From NCBI GenBank assembly GCA_021805865.1, contig JAJZDX010000001.1:213588-277587 (forward strand): DNA of 64,000 bases. The letters run 5' to 3'. A model generated the notes under the pieces. The model was not told where the DNA came from, did not search any database, and was given only the letters and a program-made list of their open reading frames with translations. Origin of the DNA: Pseudomonadota bacterium (lineage in GTDB: Bacteria > Pseudomonadota > Gammaproteobacteria > Steroidobacterales > Steroidobacteraceae). Made by a program: the position numbers and the translations under genes. This document shows, in pieces, positions 1 to 9,441 of this stretch; position 1 is the first letter of the stretch; every line of letters begins with the position of its first letter.

Positions 1-389
1 CCTGCGGCTGTGCAGCCATGGGCGATCATGCTGGTGCCGAGCTTGCGTGCCATGTGCGCGATGGTCTGCGCCTGCATGACGCGCTCGGCCCCGACGCACA
101 GCGGATAGAGCTGGCCGCGCCTGACGTTGCCCATGATCAGGAATCGCAGCACTTGCTCGAAGTAATCGGCACGCGCATCGACTTGGTGGTGCTCGAGCGC
201 GCCGAGCGCCCGGGCGCGCTCGCCGAGCGTGCGCGCGGCCGCCTCGTCGATACCCCCGGTGTCGACGGTGACGGTGATGATCTGACGGCCATAGGTGTCC
301 TTCAGCCACGGCACCAGGAAAGAAGTGTCGAGGCCGCCGGAATAGGCGAGAACGATGGGCTGCCCGCCCTGGGATGCGGATGTCGGCAT
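1..389 (-). CDS. argG: Argininosuccinate synthase, N-terminal part (cut by window edge)
   Basis: Ligates citrulline and aspartate with ATP to give argininosuccinate, the penultimate step of arginine synthesis, in the cytoplasm. About 129 residues are visible; the C-terminal part lies beyond base 1. The P-loop-like ATP pyrophosphatase motif SGGLDTS is at residues 17-23, followed by the usual VTVDTGG segment. The ATG at 389 is the only start that keeps the whole nucleotide-binding motif. It lies 8 bases after the argR stop on the same strand, so argR and argG probably form one transcript that reads out of the window, under the ArgR operator at about 880. The family assignment is secure; completeness cannot be judged here. 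Confidence 0.93.
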   Translation of the reverse strand, partial: MPTSASQGGQPIVLAYSGGLDTSFLVPWLKDTYGRQIITVTVDTGGIDEAAARTLGERARALGALEHHQVDARADYFEQVLRFLIMGNVRRGQLYPLCVGAERVMQAQTIAHMARKLGTSMIAHGCTAA

Positions 390-397
390 GTAAAGCC

Positions 398-844
398 TTA
401 GATGCGGAATATGGTCTGCAGCCGCGTGACGAGCTCGTCCTGCGCGCGGCCGGTGGCGGTGGCGATGAAAATCGTGTCATCGCCGGAGATGGTGCCCGCG
501 ACTTCCGGCCACTCGGCCCGGTCGATGGCGACCGCGACGCTCTGGGCGGCGCCGATGGTGGTCTTCAGCACGGTGAGCGAAGGCCCGGCGCGCTTCAGCC
601 CGCGCACGAACTGGGCCAGCATGTCGAAATCGCCCTGGGTGCGGGAAACCTCGTCGGGCGGCAGCACATAGCGGCCACTCGCCTTGAGCACCCCCAAGTC
701 GCGCAGGTCGCGGCTGATGGAGGACTGGGTCACGTCACGGCCCTCCGCGCGCAGCAGACGAACGAGGTCCTCCTGGCGATGGACCACGCCCTCGCGCAGG
801 AGGCGCACGACGGCCTGGCGGCGTTCGAGCTGCTCGGCGTCCAC
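398..844 (-). CDS. argR: Arginine repressor ArgR
   Basis: Arginine-responsive hexameric DNA-binding repressor of arginine synthesis genes. The 148 residues match the family length (about 150). The N-terminal winged-helix domain carries the recognition motif SSISRDLR at residues 41-48, and the C-terminal oligomerisation domain carries GTISGDDT at 117-124, the arginine-binding signature. It precedes argG on the same strand, which suggests a co-transcribed, autoregulated pair. A palindrome typical of an ArgR site lies just upstream at 867-892. Nothing appears truncated or unusual. Confidence 0.95.
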   Translation of the reverse strand: MDAEQLERRQAVVRLLREGVVHRQEDLVRLLRAEGRDVTQSSISRDLRDLGVLKASGRYVLPPDEVSRTQGDFDMLAQFVRGLKRAGPSLTVLKTTIGAAQSVAVAIDRAEWPEVAGTISGDDTIFIATATGRAQDELVTRLQTIFRI

Positions 845-866
845 GGGATCAGGTGGAAGGGGATAT

Positions 867-892
867 ATGCATAAAGTTGCACATATTGTGCA
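867..892. promoter_or_regulatory. Candidate ArgR operator (ARG box pair) upstream of argR
   Basis: A perfect inverted repeat TGCACA-TAT-TGTGCA spans 878-892. It partly overlaps an imperfect one, TGCATA-AAG-TTGCAC, beginning at 868. The site is AT-rich in a GC-rich background and lies 23-48 bases upstream of the argR start codon. Paired 18-bp palindromes in this position are typical of ArgR autoregulation. The sequence is seen directly; binding by ArgR is inferred. Confidence 0.7.
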
Positions 893-928
893 TATTAATT
901 CGCAGGAGTCAAGCGTGCATTCCGCTGC

Positions 929-3900
929 CTACCTCACCACGCTGAACACCAGGTCCGCCCCGCCGATCTGGCCGCTCTTGCTCTGTCCCGCGCCTTTGCC
1001 CTGGCCCGCCAGGATGCGGATCATCAAGTGCCGGGTGAGACTGTAGCGCAGCCGGATCTCGTTCAGCTGCTGGGTGAGCCCCACGCCGTAGCTGACGTAA
1101 AGACGCGGCGAGAGGTACTTGCCGAGCACGAGAGAGGTCACGTTATTGAGGTCGGTTTCAAGGCTCATGGCCGGCAGGCCGATTCTCTGACCCAGCTGCT
1201 GTGCGAGCAGCGCCCCGCCCTGGGCCAGCAGCTCGCCGGCCGCGGTGGTCTGCTGAGTCTGCGCGGTGGACCCCGTCTGCAGTGCCTGCAGCGAGCCGCC
1301 ACCGCCGGAGAAAAGCAGCGACATGATCTGCGACTGCGACAGCGAGGGGTTCGAGAAGAACGACACCTGAGGCTGTTTCAGGGTGCCGCTGACGTCGATG
1401 CCCGCCGTGATCTGGGGATAGCTCTTCACGGCACGGATCTCAATGCCGGGATCATCGAGCAGACCACCCCTGAAGAGCAGCCGTCCATACTCGATATCGA
1501 GCTTGCGCGCGTAGGCGGCGTACTGGCCCTGCACGATCAGCAGCTCGCCCGTGGCCCGCGTCCCGGTGCCGTAGCCGCTGCGCACCGTGAATGCGCCCGT
1601 CAGCTTGCCGGTCAGGCCCATCGTGTCGATGTTCACGTTGTTGCCTAACCCCAAGGTGACCGTGCTCATGACTTGATAGCGGCGCGCCACGACGGCCGAC
1701 TCCTGGCCGACGATCACCTGGTCCGAGGAAGTGCGCATCGCACCCGTGAAATTCCTCGGATGGATGGATGCATACGGCACGAAGACCGTCCCCGACACCT
1801 CGATCCTGTGAGCGGCCACGTCGAAATCGAGATCCGGGGAGGCATCGACCTGCGCCTCCGGCGTGTCGACCACCAGCAGGTCGTTGCCCGTCAGGTGCAG
1901 GCGACCATAGGGCAGCAGGCCTCGCCAGCTCATGCGGCCGGCGGCACGCACGGTGCCGCGGCCGACGCGGGCCGAGCCCTGGAACACCACGCCGCCGTTG
2001 CTCAGATGCGCCTTGAGCGCCGCCCCCTCAAGCCGCAGGTTGGTCCGGTACCAGTTGGCTGTGCCGTTTGACACGCTGAGAAGGCCGGTCAGCCGCGGGT
2101 CGGCCGGGGTGCCGCTGATCGCGGCATCCGCGACCAGGTTGCCGGAGACCCCATCGACGCCGGGCAGGTAGATCGAGACCAGATCGAGTCTGGAAGTCTG
2201 CGCGTGCAGCGCACCCCGGATCGGCATGTTCCGCCAGCCCGCACCGACCCTGCGCGCACGGAGCGTGGCGTTGAATGTGCCGATGGCCCCGGCGGTGAGC
2301 GACGCATGGGCGTGAACCGAGCCCGGCAGAGCCGCGATCGACAGCAATCCCGAGCCCAACGGGGTGCGATCGATCCGCCCACTCACCAGACGGCGCGACA
2401 GAACCGCTTGGGTCAGGCTCGCACGCAGCGTGCCTCGCATCGGTGCGCCGCCGCCGCCCTCGAGCCGGGCCTGCGCGCCGATCGTCCCCTGATATTCGAC
2501 CGCCGGAGTCAGTCCGGCCGTCAGCGTCGCGAGCGGCAGGTGGCTGGCCGTCAGATACGCCGACCACGCCGCCGGAGTCCAATTGCCGCCGGCGCACAGT
2601 CCGGCGGGCGCTCCGCTCAGACACAGATCCTCGAGCGCGCTGTGCGAGCGCGACAGGGTGAGCGAGGCCGCCTTGCGCAGCCGCAGGTTCAACGCCTGCG
2701 CGCCCGTCACGTGCAAAGCGGTGAGTTGCCCGGCGAACACTCCGGCTTGGAGGCTGCCGTGGGCCGTGGCCTGCAGGGTAAGACCGGGCGCGCCGGCCGC
2801 AAGATGCGCCTCGAGATCTGTGGCGGGACCCTCCGCGGTCAGATCCAGATTGCGCAACAGCCGGCCGTGGAACCGCAGCCGGCGCAGATGCAGGGCCAGG
2901 GCGGAGCGGCGGCGCGAGGTCGGATCGAAATCCACCTGGGCAACGAGGGAGTCGAGCTCGAGGCCACCGACCTTCACGCCCGAGCCCTGCGCCCGCGCCC
3001 GGATGTCCAGAGCATCCAGCGGACCCTCGATCGTGCCGGTCGCCTGAACCCCGCCCCGATCTCCTGCAGCCAGCATGCGCAGATTACCCGCAGCGGCGAA
3101 TCGCACGCGGGTTTGCCGGCGGGCGAGGTGTCCGTTGAGCGCGACCCGCACTCCGCCCAGGCTGACTCTCACCCGCTCGAAGGTCCAGGTCCGGTCCGCA
3201 TGGCTCAATCCGCCCGCACCACTCGCCGGCAGCCCGTGCACGCGGCCGTGCAGCGCGTCGAGGCGCACCGAGAACGGACTGTCGGCGTGAAACCCCTCTC
3301 CGGATGCGCGCAGCGCAAACCCAAGGTGTCCTTTGAGGAACGGCCGCACCTGCCCTGGGTCGAGCCGCTCGACGAGTGCGTGCACGGTCCAGCGTTTGGG
3401 AGGTAGCCAGCTCACCTCACCCCGCGCCAGCACCTCTCCGCCGAGTAATCCCAGCTGCGCGTGATGCACGCTGATCCCCTGGCTGCCGAGCGTCGCCGCG
3501 ATGCCGGAGGACGTCACCGCAAGCTGGCGGACGCGAGCGATGCCGCTCGCGGTCACGTTCACCGGCCACCCCCCCGCAAGGGTGAATGTGCCGGAGCGGC
3601 TGTGAAAGACGGCCTTGCCGGCGAGCGGCCAGCGCAGATGCCGCCAGCTGCCGCGCAGAGCGAGCCGGGGCCTGCCGGGGCCGAGGACTAGGCTCCCGCT
3701 CGCATCAAGGTGCGAACCCGAAGCGAGGTGCGTGAGGGTGAGCCGGCGTGCGATCAGCACTCGCTTCGAATGACTGTCCTCGAGCCGGCCGTCGAGCCCG
3801 ACATGGAAGGCCCCCACGCGCAGACCCGTTGGATCGGCCGTGCCGCCGGCCTCGAATTCCCTCGCATCACCGCTCAGCGCCAGACGCGCGTTGATCAGGC

Positions 3901-4708
3901 CGAGGACCCCGCCGCGATGCCAGGCGCGCAGATCGAGGTCGCGGACCCTCGCCTCGCCCCGCCAGTGCCAGCGGCCCGTCAGATCGAGCGCCAGGCCGTG
4001 AAAATCGACCCGGCAAGGCTCGAGCACCTTCGCACTGAGCTCGAGCCTGCTCAGATCGCCGCCGAGGGAGGCCTCGATCACCCACCGCGGCTGATGGGGC
4101 ACCGTCCACACGATGCGTCCGTGGGCGGAGAGCCCGAGCGGACGGGCGGCGTGCAGGGTGCCCGCGGCGGTGTAGCTCATGTCGCCCATGCGCAGCCGGA
4201 CATGGTAGAGGCGTATTGCGCGATGGGAGACACGCGCCGCACCATCGATATCCACTCCCTCGAGCCGCCTGCCGTCCGGCAAGACCACCAGAGCCCGGCC
4301 GATGTGCGCATGATCGATCCGGATCAGCAGCCACCAGGGCAGGAAGTGCGGCCGCGGGGGGGGAGGCAGGTGCGAGCGCTTGATCTCGATGTAGGCGCTG
4401 TCGGCGGAAATCTCCGGGGTCTCGATCGTGCGCCAGTACAGCGGCGGAAACAGCACTCGGGCGTAAACGCCCTCGAGATCCATATGCTCGCGCAGCCCGT
4501 TGATCACGACCCGTCGGGCGAGTACCCCCGTGGCGAGCGTGCCGCTCGCCCCCTCGACCCTCACCTGCACGGTGCCGAAGCGCCGCGGCAGGTGATTGAC
4601 GATGAATTCCAGCCCGCCCTGGGTGAAGACCGCGTAGTAGAGGACTGCGCCCGACAGCACCGCCGCCAGCGCGATCAGCAATCCGGTCAGTGTCAGGAAT
4701 CGGCGCAT
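929..4708 (-). CDS. tamB: Translocation and assembly module subunit TamB
   Basis: Inner-membrane-anchored protein that spans the periplasm and works with the Omp85 protein TamA in outer-membrane protein assembly and/or phospholipid transport. It has 1259 residues, the usual size. One N-terminal membrane anchor (about residues 5-27) is followed by a long beta-rich AsmA/TamB-like repeat region and the C-terminal DUF490/TamB domain, ending in the LRYSLTRHLMIRI-type beta segment. It starts 12 bases after the tamA stop, so tamA-tamB is an operon. The operon order and both end domains make the assignment secure. Confidence 0.94.
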   Translation of the reverse strand: MRRFLTLTGLLIALAAVLSGAVLYYAVFTQGGLEFIVNHLPRRFGTVQVRVEGASGTLATGVLARRVVINGLREHMDLEGVYARVLFPPLYWRTIETPEISADSAYIEIKRSHLPPPPRPHFLPWWLLIRIDHAHIGRALVVLPDGRRLEGVDIDGAARVSHRAIRLYHVRLRMGDMSYTAAGTLHAARPLGLSAHGRIVWTVPHQPRWVIEASLGGDLSRLELSAKVLEPCRVDFHGLALDLTGRWHWRGEARVRDLDLRAWHRGGVLGLINARLALSGDAREFEAGGTADPTGLRVGAFHVGLDGRLEDSHSKRVLIARRLTLTHLASGSHLDASGSLVLGPGRPRLALRGSWRHLRWPLAGKAVFHSRSGTFTLAGGWPVNVTASGIARVRQLAVTSSGIAATLGSQGISVHHAQLGLLGGEVLARGEVSWLPPKRWTVHALVERLDPGQVRPFLKGHLGFALRASGEGFHADSPFSVRLDALHGRVHGLPASGAGGLSHADRTWTFERVRVSLGGVRVALNGHLARRQTRVRFAAAGNLRMLAAGDRGGVQATGTIEGPLDALDIRARAQGSGVKVGGLELDSLVAQVDFDPTSRRRSALALHLRRLRFHGRLLRNLDLTAEGPATDLEAHLAAGAPGLTLQATAHGSLQAGVFAGQLTALHVTGAQALNLRLRKAASLTLSRSHSALEDLCLSGAPAGLCAGGNWTPAAWSAYLTASHLPLATLTAGLTPAVEYQGTIGAQARLEGGGGAPMRGTLRASLTQAVLSRRLVSGRIDRTPLGSGLLSIAALPGSVHAHASLTAGAIGTFNATLRARRVGAGWRNMPIRGALHAQTSRLDLVSIYLPGVDGVSGNLVADAAISGTPADPRLTGLLSVSNGTANWYRTNLRLEGAALKAHLSNGGVVFQGSARVGRGTVRAAGRMSWRGLLPYGRLHLTGNDLLVVDTPEAQVDASPDLDFDVAAHRIEVSGTVFVPYASIHPRNFTGAMRTSSDQVIVGQESAVVARRYQVMSTVTLGLGNNVNIDTMGLTGKLTGAFTVRSGYGTGTRATGELLIVQGQYAAYARKLDIEYGRLLFRGGLLDDPGIEIRAVKSYPQITAGIDVSGTLKQPQVSFFSNPSLSQSQIMSLLFSGGGGSLQALQTGSTAQTQQTTAAGELLAQGGALLAQQLGQRIGLPAMSLETDLNNVTSLVLGKYLSPRLYVSYGVGLTQQLNEIRLRYSLTRHLMIRILAGQGKGAGQSKSGQIGGADLVFSVVR

Positions 4709-4720
4709 CGACGCAGTCGC

Positions 4721-6670
4721 TTACAGCTTGGGCGAGAAGTTGATGTAGAAGCGGGGCAGCTGGTGGCCCCGCGCCGACAGCGGCTGGGCCACGTCGATGC
4801 CGAGCGTCATGACCGGCAGGCGCACGAGAAGGCCGAGCCCCGCGCCGTATTGCAGCAGCCGGGAGGTGTGAATGCTGTCGAAGGCATTGCCATAGTCGAA
4901 AAATGCCGCGATCCCCAGGTGCTTCGGCAGATCGCGCTCGATCTCGACCGTGCCCGTGATCAGGTCCTTGCCGCCGGCCTGGGCGAAAAACGGACATTGG
5001 TATTGGATCTGGGCTTTCGGGGTGCCCGGATTGAGCGTGATGGCCTTTCCGTTCTGACAGGGCTGCTTGTTTTCATAGGCGTCAAAGGACTGATCAGGGC
5101 TCAGCGAGTCGTACGCGAAGCCGCGCACGCTGCCCTCGCCGCCGGCGAAGAATCGCATCACGGGAGGCAGCCTGTTGAAATGCGACGCCGCGGTGGCGCC
5201 GAAGTCATTGCGCAGCAGCAGGTGCCACTTCGGTGCCAGAGTGAATACCCGCTCGAGCTCGACCTGCAGCTGCAGGAAGTTCGACCCGGAGCCGAGGCTG
5301 GCGTGCGAGCCGCGCAGCTGCACGAACACTTCGTGCTGGAACACCGGCTCGCCGAAATAGCCCCTCGGCATCAGGGCGATGTCCACGCCCGGCACCAGCA
5401 TGTTGTCGTTGCCGACGCCGGCGAGGACACTGCGCGGCTGCAGGAACCGTGGATTTGGGCACACCGCGCCGGGCCTGGCGGTGGTGGACTCCTCGCAGAC
5501 GGTGCCGCTCACCGACCCGGTGGCATGCACGGCGTTCACGAACCAGACCATCTGCCAGCGGCCGATGACCCGGGTGAGACTCGGGCCGATGATCATCGTG
5601 CGGGCATCGACCGCGGCGAGCTGGCGCTGCTCGACGCTGGCGGCCAGCGTCAGGTTTTCCGTGGCAGGATCCTCCAGGGGAATCACATAGCGGCTCTGCA
5701 GGCTGTATTTGATCAGCTTGGCGACCTGCAGGTCGACGCTCATCCGGTGTCCCTCCGCGTTCACCCTGCGATCCTGCCAGCTCAGGATCGCGCGCGGACC
5801 GGTGTCGGTCTCGTACCCCCCCGCCAGTGAGTAGACATTGGGCCGGCTGGTGCCGGCGCGGATGCGCACCGGCACGGTGTGATCGAGCGCGTCCAGCTTG
5901 CCTGGCAGCACGTCCAGATTGGAGAAATACCCCGAATCATCCAGCGCGAACTGGGTCCGCAGCACCTGCGTCAGGTCAAAGAGCTGACCCCGCCGGTAGC
6001 GCAGATAGCGGCGCACCAGCTCCGGCTTGATGGCGTCCTGATTGATCGTGGTCGTCCCGAACCGGTAGCGCACGCCGGTCGCAAGCGTCAGCTCGATGGC
6101 TGCCCAGTGCTTTTGCGGATCGACCAGCAGCGCGTGGCGTGTGAGGTGCGCATCGAGGTAGCCGTAGGTGGCGGCAGTGCGCAGCAGCTCGCTCTTGAGC
6201 TGCTCGTATGCCACCTCGTTCAGCTGCTCTCCCGGATGAAAGGGCAGGTGCGCGGTGAGGCGCGTGAACAGCGGATCGGCAGCCCCCGGCCCCGTGAGCC
6301 GCACGTCCGCCTTTCTCAGGATCACCGGCGGACCGGGATCGATGTCGAGGACGACTCGCCAGTTCCCGGGGCTGGTCTGCGCGACGGTGGGGCGCACGGT
6401 GGGCTGGAAGTATCCGAAGGGCTCGAGCCCCGAGCGCACCTCCTCGTCGACCCGGTTCTCGAACCGCTCGATCGTGCGGGCGGTCAGGTGTTTACTGTTC
6501 CGGTACCGATGGAAGCTCAGATACGCCAGAACGTTTGTCCGCAAGGCGCCGCCCACGCCATGGATGACCACGGTGATGTTTGCGCGCGCCAGAGAGCTGA
6601 CGAGAAGCAATACGAGCGCACCCGAGGCTCTGCGCCGCCGAGCCCCGTGTAACGAATTGCGATTCGTCAT
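4721..6670 (-). CDS. tamA: Outer-membrane assembly protein TamA (Omp85 family)
   Basis: Outer-membrane beta-barrel partner of TamB. The 649-residue product begins with a basic segment and a hydrophobic signal (ALVLLLVSSLARA, about residues 18-30), then POTRA-type domains to about residue 270, then a 16-strand-type barrel. The Omp85 lid-loop motif is present as GGEGSVRGFAY, and the chain ends in a beta-signal-like YINFSPKL. It is about 70 residues longer than E. coli TamA, mostly in barrel loops. It is the first gene of the tamA-tamB operon. The upstream gap to the NRDE gene (6671-6777) contains a TACAAT element that could be a -10 box. Confidence 0.93.
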   Translation of the reverse strand: MTNRNSLHGARRRRASGALVLLLVSSLARANITVVIHGVGGALRTNVLAYLSFHRYRNSKHLTARTIERFENRVDEEVRSGLEPFGYFQPTVRPTVAQTSPGNWRVVLDIDPGPPVILRKADVRLTGPGAADPLFTRLTAHLPFHPGEQLNEVAYEQLKSELLRTAATYGYLDAHLTRHALLVDPQKHWAAIELTLATGVRYRFGTTTINQDAIKPELVRRYLRYRRGQLFDLTQVLRTQFALDDSGYFSNLDVLPGKLDALDHTVPVRIRAGTSRPNVYSLAGGYETDTGPRAILSWQDRRVNAEGHRMSVDLQVAKLIKYSLQSRYVIPLEDPATENLTLAASVEQRQLAAVDARTMIIGPSLTRVIGRWQMVWFVNAVHATGSVSGTVCEESTTARPGAVCPNPRFLQPRSVLAGVGNDNMLVPGVDIALMPRGYFGEPVFQHEVFVQLRGSHASLGSGSNFLQLQVELERVFTLAPKWHLLLRNDFGATAASHFNRLPPVMRFFAGGEGSVRGFAYDSLSPDQSFDAYENKQPCQNGKAITLNPGTPKAQIQYQCPFFAQAGGKDLITGTVEIERDLPKHLGIAAFFDYGNAFDSIHTSRLLQYGAGLGLLVRLPVMTLGIDVAQPLSARGHQLPRFYINFSPKL

Positions 6671-6777
6671 CTAGATCCGCGAACCCGGCTTGGGAGGTCG
6701 TTAAACGGATAATTGTAGTCTTTCCTGACCGCCTGGAGCGGACCCCAGTTCCCGCCGCGCTGCGCCGAGAGAGTCTC

Positions 6778-7578
6778 TCACGATCCCGAGTCCGGCCAGG
6801 CTTCTTCGCTCAGCCGATACTCGCTCTCGCCGATGCACCGGCCTTCTCGGTCGAAACGCCGTTCGGCGAGCAGAAGGGCTCCGGAGGGCTCGATCAGCAC
6901 CAGGGTGGAGCAGCGCGTACCGTACTGAGGATGCCGCACGAATGGTGCCGAGAGCGTCTGCTCCCACTTTGGCGACAGGCCCATGCGGGGCGGCCTTTCG
7001 GCTTCGGCGGCCGGCCGCGAGTCTGCGAGCAATGCAAACAGCGCCGCGGCATCGGCGTCGTGCGCGGCGCTCTCGCTCAGCCAGGCCTCGAAACCCGCGC
7101 GTACCCGGCGCAGTTTCGGCCAGGGCGTATCCAGGCGCTCGTTGGAGAGGCCATAGACTCCCGGAGACAACTCCCGGGCGAAAGGAGCGACCCGATTGGA
7201 GCCGTACCAGAGCGAGCGGCCATCGGCGAGCAGGAGGTTGAAGCCTCCGTAGCCGGCCGCCTCGGGCTCGAGCGAGGACAGGTACTCGCCCGCCCCGGCG
7301 CCTTGACGCATGAAGCGGGGAATCAGGCCGCCGCGGGACGGGGCCGTGGGTGCCGCGCGCTGCAGATCGTGGAAATTCGTGATGACGCCGAAGCGGCGGC
7401 GGCGATCGACGCCGAGCCAGGTGCCGCCGGCGCGCAGATCACGGCCGGCCAGCATCTCCTCGGGCGGCGGCCAGTTCCCAAGCGGCTCGGCGGGGCGATC
7501 GTGATACTCGTCCCGGTTGGCGGCGACGATGAGCCGATAGCGGGGGTGCGCGCTCCAGGCGAGCACGAGCAGACACAC
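6778..7578 (-). CDS. NRDE (TANGO2-like) family protein
   Basis: A 266-residue protein of the NRDE/TANGO2 family. The start is fixed by MCLL: Cys2 would be the N-terminal nucleophile of an Ntn-hydrolase-like fold. The signature NRDE lies at residues 21-24, followed by the family motif GGTWLGV near residue 52 and later GLSNERLDTPWPK. Bacterial members are poorly characterised; the eukaryotic relative is linked to heme and lipid handling. No substrate is assigned. It follows nudC on the same strand after a structured 188-base gap, so co-transcription is uncertain. Confidence 0.85.
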   Translation of the reverse strand: MCLLVLAWSAHPRYRLIVAANRDEYHDRPAEPLGNWPPPEEMLAGRDLRAGGTWLGVDRRRRFGVITNFHDLQRAAPTAPSRGGLIPRFMRQGAGAGEYLSSLEPEAAGYGGFNLLLADGRSLWYGSNRVAPFARELSPGVYGLSNERLDTPWPKLRRVRAGFEAWLSESAAHDADAAALFALLADSRPAAEAERPPRMGLSPKWEQTLSAPFVRHPQYGTRCSTLVLIEPSGALLLAERRFDREGRCIGESEYRLSEEAWPDSGS

Positions 7579-7659
7579 TACCGCTCCTCCCTATGAACGA
7601 GCGCTGAATCCGGCCGCCGTGCCCGGCCGAGCGCGGCAGCAGGCGTCGCCGAAGTGGCC

Positions 7660-7680
7660 CAGCGTGGTTTTTTCACGCTG
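7660..7680. other. Hairpin in the nudC-NRDE intergenic gap
   Basis: CAGCGTG and CACGCTG form a perfect 7-bp stem around a T-rich 7-base loop, in the 188-base gap 7579-7766. No U-tract follows on the minus strand, so it is not a standard terminator. The same gap has a direct repeat GGCGTCGCC at 7642-7650 and 7742-7750. Function unknown; a processing site, attenuator or small RNA are possible. Confidence 0.35.
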
Positions 7681-7766
7681 CTCGCCACCTCCGGCCGCGG
7701 ACACGCTCCTGTGCCTACGGCGTGCCTGCACTTTTTGCTCCGGCGTCGCCTGGGGGCGTTGGCCAA

Positions 7767-8699
7767 CTAAGAAGTCTCCGATCGGTCCCTGCGCCCTCGT
7801 GACGGAAGCTCATGGAGCCAGGCGTCGATCAGGCGGCGGGAAATGGAATGCACGGGTGGAAGCAGCACGGCACCGGCGCGCACTTCCTCTTGGGTGAACC
7901 AGCGGGCATCCTCGAGCTCGCCGCCGACGCGCACCGGGTCGGCAGGAGCCTCGGCGTGAAAGCCGACCATCAGAGAGGCCGGAAAGGGCCAGGGCTGGGA
8001 GGAATCGTAGCGGGCATGGGTGACGCGCACACCGGTTTCTTCCATGACCTCCCGAGCGACGGCATCCTCCAGGCTCTCGCCCGGCTCGACGAAACCGGCG
8101 ATCGTGGAATACCGACCGGGCGGCCAGGTGCCCTGGCGCCCGAGCAGCGCCCGCTCCCCGTCCGTGACCAGAACGATGATGGCTGGCTCCAGGCGCGGAA
8201 AATACTCCGCCCCGCAGGGCTCCCGGGAGCACAGCAGACTGTGCCCTGCCCGCCGGGGGCAGGTCGCAGCCCCGCAGACGCCGCAATAGCGCCGGCGCGA
8301 GCGCCAGATGGTCAGCGCCCGGGCATAGGCCAGAAGTCCGGCTTCCTCGGCATCGAGCTGAGGCGAGAGGGCGCGCAGCTCCTCAAATGCGGTGCCCGGC
8401 GGCGGCTCGAGCGTCTCGGGCGCAGACGGGAGCATCAGCAGCACACAACGCCGTCCTTGGAACCAGCCGAGCAACACGAACTGATGCGCGGCGGCAACCT
8501 GCACCGTCGGATGACCGGCGGGAACGAAAGCGATGTGCGGCCGCGAACCGGTGTAAAGGAGCTGGGCCGTGCCCCGGCCGAGCAAAAATTGCGTCTGCGG
8601 GTCCGTGAACGCCGCCGCCAGCCAGTCGAGCTCTTCGCGCGCGTCGGTGCACCGCTCGATGTACGGGCCCGAGAAGAAGTTCGGCTGGTCGGAATGCAT
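7767..8699 (-). CDS. nudC: NAD(+) diphosphatase / NAD-capped RNA decapping Nudix hydrolase
   Basis: Hydrolyses NAD(H) to NMN(H) and AMP and removes NAD caps from RNA. The start at 8699 (MHSDQPNF) gives 310 residues; reading further upstream only adds arginine-rich sequence that overlaps the flhC-like gene. A four-cysteine zinc site (YCGVCG and LCSREPCG) precedes the catalytic part. The Nudix box is complete (GFVEPGE, then REVMEETGV), followed by the NudC-specific SQPWPFPxS motif. It lies 20 bases downstream of the flhC-like gene on the same strand. Confidence 0.93.
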   Translation of the reverse strand: MHSDQPNFFSGPYIERCTDAREELDWLAAAFTDPQTQFLLGRGTAQLLYTGSRPHIAFVPAGHPTVQVAAAHQFVLLGWFQGRRCVLLMLPSAPETLEPPPGTAFEELRALSPQLDAEEAGLLAYARALTIWRSRRRYCGVCGAATCPRRAGHSLLCSREPCGAEYFPRLEPAIIVLVTDGERALLGRQGTWPPGRYSTIAGFVEPGESLEDAVAREVMEETGVRVTHARYDSSQPWPFPASLMVGFHAEAPADPVRVGGELEDARWFTQEEVRAGAVLLPPVHSISRRLIDAWLHELPSRGRRDRSETS

Positions 8700-8719
8700 G
8701 CTCACGGGACGGGCGGATT

Positions 8720-9265
8720 TTACCAGCCGGCGCGGCGGCGCCGGAAGTCGGGCTCGCAATAATCGCAGAGCCGCGGACCCTCCGGAAGCCGCTCGGCGAG
8801 CAGCGGGATATTGCAGTTGGCACAGCAGACCAGCCGCAGCTGATCGCCGCGCTGCAGGCACTGCGCCAGAAATACCGCGTACTCGAATGAGATCGCCGGC
8901 GCCGATACCACCTGCCGGTAATACTCGTAGGCGTCGAAGAGCAGCTTACCGGTGGCGAGGCTGGCAAAGCCGGCCTCGGCGGCGGGATCATTGAGCACCA
9001 GGCCGCAGGAGTAAAGCACCCCTCCCAGGAAAGACGCCTGGTGGCGCACCTTCGCCGAGCGGATGAAATAGCTGGCCTGCTGCGGTGATTTGCCGCGGTG
9101 ACGATTCCTCGGGTTCTCGTACTGGTGGGAAAGCTTGCGGATCCGATCACCGGACAGCCCCGTGAACGCGCGGATGGTCGAGGTCCGCGCCTCCAGCTGG
9201 ATGAATCGCAATGCCAGACCAATGCTGCCAATCTCATGTTGATAACGAGCTTCTCCGGCGCGCAT
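8720..9265 (-). CDS. FlhC-like transcriptional activator without FlhD
   Basis: A 181-residue relative of FlhC, which together with FlhD activates flagellar genes in enterobacteria and betaproteobacteria. It shows the expected N-terminal helical region, including a RIRKLSHQY-type stretch near residue 43, and the C-terminal zinc site of two CxxC pairs (C148/C151 and C167/C170). The start at 9265 is chosen for a strong Shine-Dalgarno (GGAGGGG) just upstream, although the frame is open to 9385. No flhD or flagellar gene is present in the window. It may therefore be an orphan regulator of something else. Family assignment is good; role unknown. Confidence 0.8.
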   Translation of the reverse strand: MRAGEARYQHEIGSIGLALRFIQLEARTSTIRAFTGLSGDRIRKLSHQYENPRNRHRGKSPQQASYFIRSAKVRHQASFLGGVLYSCGLVLNDPAAEAGFASLATGKLLFDAYEYYRQVVSAPAISFEYAVFLAQCLQRGDQLRLVCCANCNIPLLAERLPEGPRLCDYCEPDFRRRRAGW

Positions 9266-9297
9266 ATCCCCTCCTCTTCCATCTCGGTCGTGATTTG

Positions 9298-9311
9298 GCC
9301 GCAACTGCGGC
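9298..9311. promoter_or_regulatory. Palindrome upstream of the FlhC-like gene
   Basis: GCCGCA-AC-TGCGGC is a perfect 14-base palindrome lying 33 bases upstream of the FlhC-like start, in the divergent promoter region 9266-9441. It could be an operator or a leader hairpin. Only the symmetry is seen. Confidence 0.3.
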
Positions 9312-9441
9312 TTGGACTGACGATTTTCTGGAATTTCCCGAAAAGCACAATCCGGCAAATCTAGGCAAAAAACACAGAAATGCATAGGTGGATTGCGGCG
9401 GCGGCCGCGGTACTATCGCCTGCAAATCGCATGGAGTCGTT

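Noticed and set aside
3710-5830. 706-codon open frame antisense to tamA/tamB
   Set aside because: Runs across two genuine genes, has biased composition and no recognisable motif.
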